From contig CANQHL010000027.1 of NCBI GenBank assembly GCA_947623775.1, positions 1-15,191 on the forward strand: 15,191 nt of DNA, in the 5' to 3' direction. Shown here piece after piece: positions 14,330-15,191 of the stretch. The notes under the pieces are model-generated. The model was not told the origin of the DNA, ran no database searches, and saw only the letters and a list, made by a program, of their open reading frames with translations. Numbering within the stretch: the first letter of the stretch is position 1; every line of letters begins with the position of its first letter. This DNA is from an uncultured Clostridia bacterium (GTDB lineage: Bacteria; Bacillota; Clostridia; Christensenellales; UBA1242). Both the position numbers and the translations under genes were made by a program.

Positions 14330-15191
14330 CGTCCTCACCTCCTTGCAACAATTTTGCTATATCAAAAATTACATGTTCGCTTTTTTCTTCTCCCATTATC
14401 TGTATTCCGAGAGGCAATCCGGTTGCACCACTCATAAATGGCACGGAAATGGCCGGAATGCCGGTTATACTTGCAGGTACCGTAAATAAATCTTCCAAAT
14501 ACATTGAAATTGGGTCATTTATTTTCCCGCCTATCTCAAATGCTTCACCCGGAGTTGTTGGAGTTAAAATGCAATCGCATTCACCAAATGCCGAATGAAA
14601 CTCTTTTTTAAGAAGTGTTTGCAATTTCTTCGCCTTGTTGTAATAGGCATCAAAATATCCGCTTGACAATACAAAGTTCCCGAGCATAATTCTTCTTTTA
14701 ACCTCTCGTCCAAACCCCTCACTTCGGCTTTTTGTGTACACTTCCTCCAAGTTTTTTGTAAGCGGGCTTCTCATTGTATACTTTACTCCATCAAATCGGG
14801 CTAAGTTTGATGCCGCCTCCGCCGGAGTTAAAATATAATAGCAAGCCAAACTGTTCACTATATGAGGAATGGACACTTCAACTATTTCACATCCCTTTTC
14901 CCTTAATGTCTCAACGGCTTGCCCGAATGCCTTGCAACTTTCAACTCCATCAATTTTTTCTTTCAACTGTTTGCAAATTCCTATCTTGTATCCGCTTTTT
15001 AGTGGCTTTTGGACAAAATTATTTTCTATGCTTGTGCCATCATTTTTATCTTTTCCTGTCAAAATGGACAACACATATTCACAATCTTCCACGCTTTTTG
15101 TTATCGGTCCCGCCTGATCTGTTGAACTTGCAAAGGCAACTATTCCATATCTTGAAACAGTTCCATATGTGGGTTTTATTCCGACAACTCC
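14316..15191 (-). CDS. gatA: Glutamyl-tRNA amidotransferase subunit A (GatA), C-terminal part
   Basis: The gene continues beyond the right edge; 291 residues are visible. The first ones, GVVGIKPTYGTVSRYGIVAF, directly follow the amidase signature in GatA. The catalytic Lys and Ser residues (the Ser-cis-Ser-Lys triad of the family) therefore lie outside the window. Further matches are SSTDQAGPITKSVEDC, CILTPTTPGEAFEIG and the C-terminal TGIPAISVPF and GLPLGIQIMG segments. GatA hydrolyses glutamine and passes ammonia to GatB for transamidation of misacylated tRNA. The final codons (QGGEDDGRI) contain the ribosome-binding site and start codon of gatB, so synthesis of the two subunits is coupled. 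gatC is not in the window and may lie upstream. Confidence 0.96.
   Translation of the reverse strand, partial: GVVGIKPTYGTVSRYGIVAFASSTDQAGPITKSVEDCEYVLSILTGKDKNDGTSIENNFVQKPLKSGYKIGICKQLKEKIDGVESCKAFGQAVETLREKGCEIVEVSIPHIVNSLACYYILTPAEAASNLARFDGVKYTMRSPLTKNLEEVYTKSRSEGFGREVKRRIMLGNFVLSSGYFDAYYNKAKKLQTLLKKEFHSAFGECDCILTPTTPGEAFEIGGKINDPISMYLEDLFTVPASITGIPAISVPFMSGATGLPLGIQIMGEEKSEHVIFDIAKLLQGGEDDGRI

Overview
The window is AT-rich, carries strong Shine-Dalgarno sites (AGGAGG type) and near-consensus sigma-A promoters (TTGACA, 17 nt, TATAAT). Its gene families are typical of Bacillota: a UmuC-type Y-family polymerase with a YolD-like partner, gatA-gatB, MscS, Lon and an exported transglutaminase-like protein. 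I infer an uncultured, low-GC, Clostridia-like bacterium. No mobile element, tRNA, rRNA or CRISPR array was seen.

Layout from left to right. At the left edge is the start of a cytidylate kinase gene (minus strand, cut by the edge). It is divergent from a hypoxanthine-DNA glycosylase gene (plus) whose promoter overlaps that of the kinase. A minus-strand cluster of four genes follows, read from right to left: a divergent Lon protease, a 517-residue unknown protein with TPR-like helices, an MscS channel with a lysine-rich tail, and a 183-residue two-helix membrane protein whose ATG overlaps the mscS stop codon. The last two also have their own promoter. Divergent from lon is a short-chain dehydrogenase/reductase (plus). 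A gap of about 490 bp comes next. Its right half is clearly GC-richer than its left half and its ends can pair, so it may encode a structured RNA of about 200 nt.

The right half is all minus strand: the Y-family polymerase overlapping its YolD-like partner; a 1048-residue secreted, membrane-anchored transglutaminase-like protein; and gatA-gatB, with gatA cut by the right edge. Terminators follow gatB and the transglutaminase gene.

The most notable item is a run of nine G in the signal-peptide codons of the transglutaminase-like gene. Loss or gain of one G would stop translation after about 50 or 31 residues, so this looks like a possible ON/OFF contingency switch for a surface protein. Next in interest are the candidate RNA and the lon-TPR-mscS-membrane protein cluster, which has no standard explanation. 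Several starts were moved inward because promoter and ribosome-binding signals lie inside the longest reading frames.
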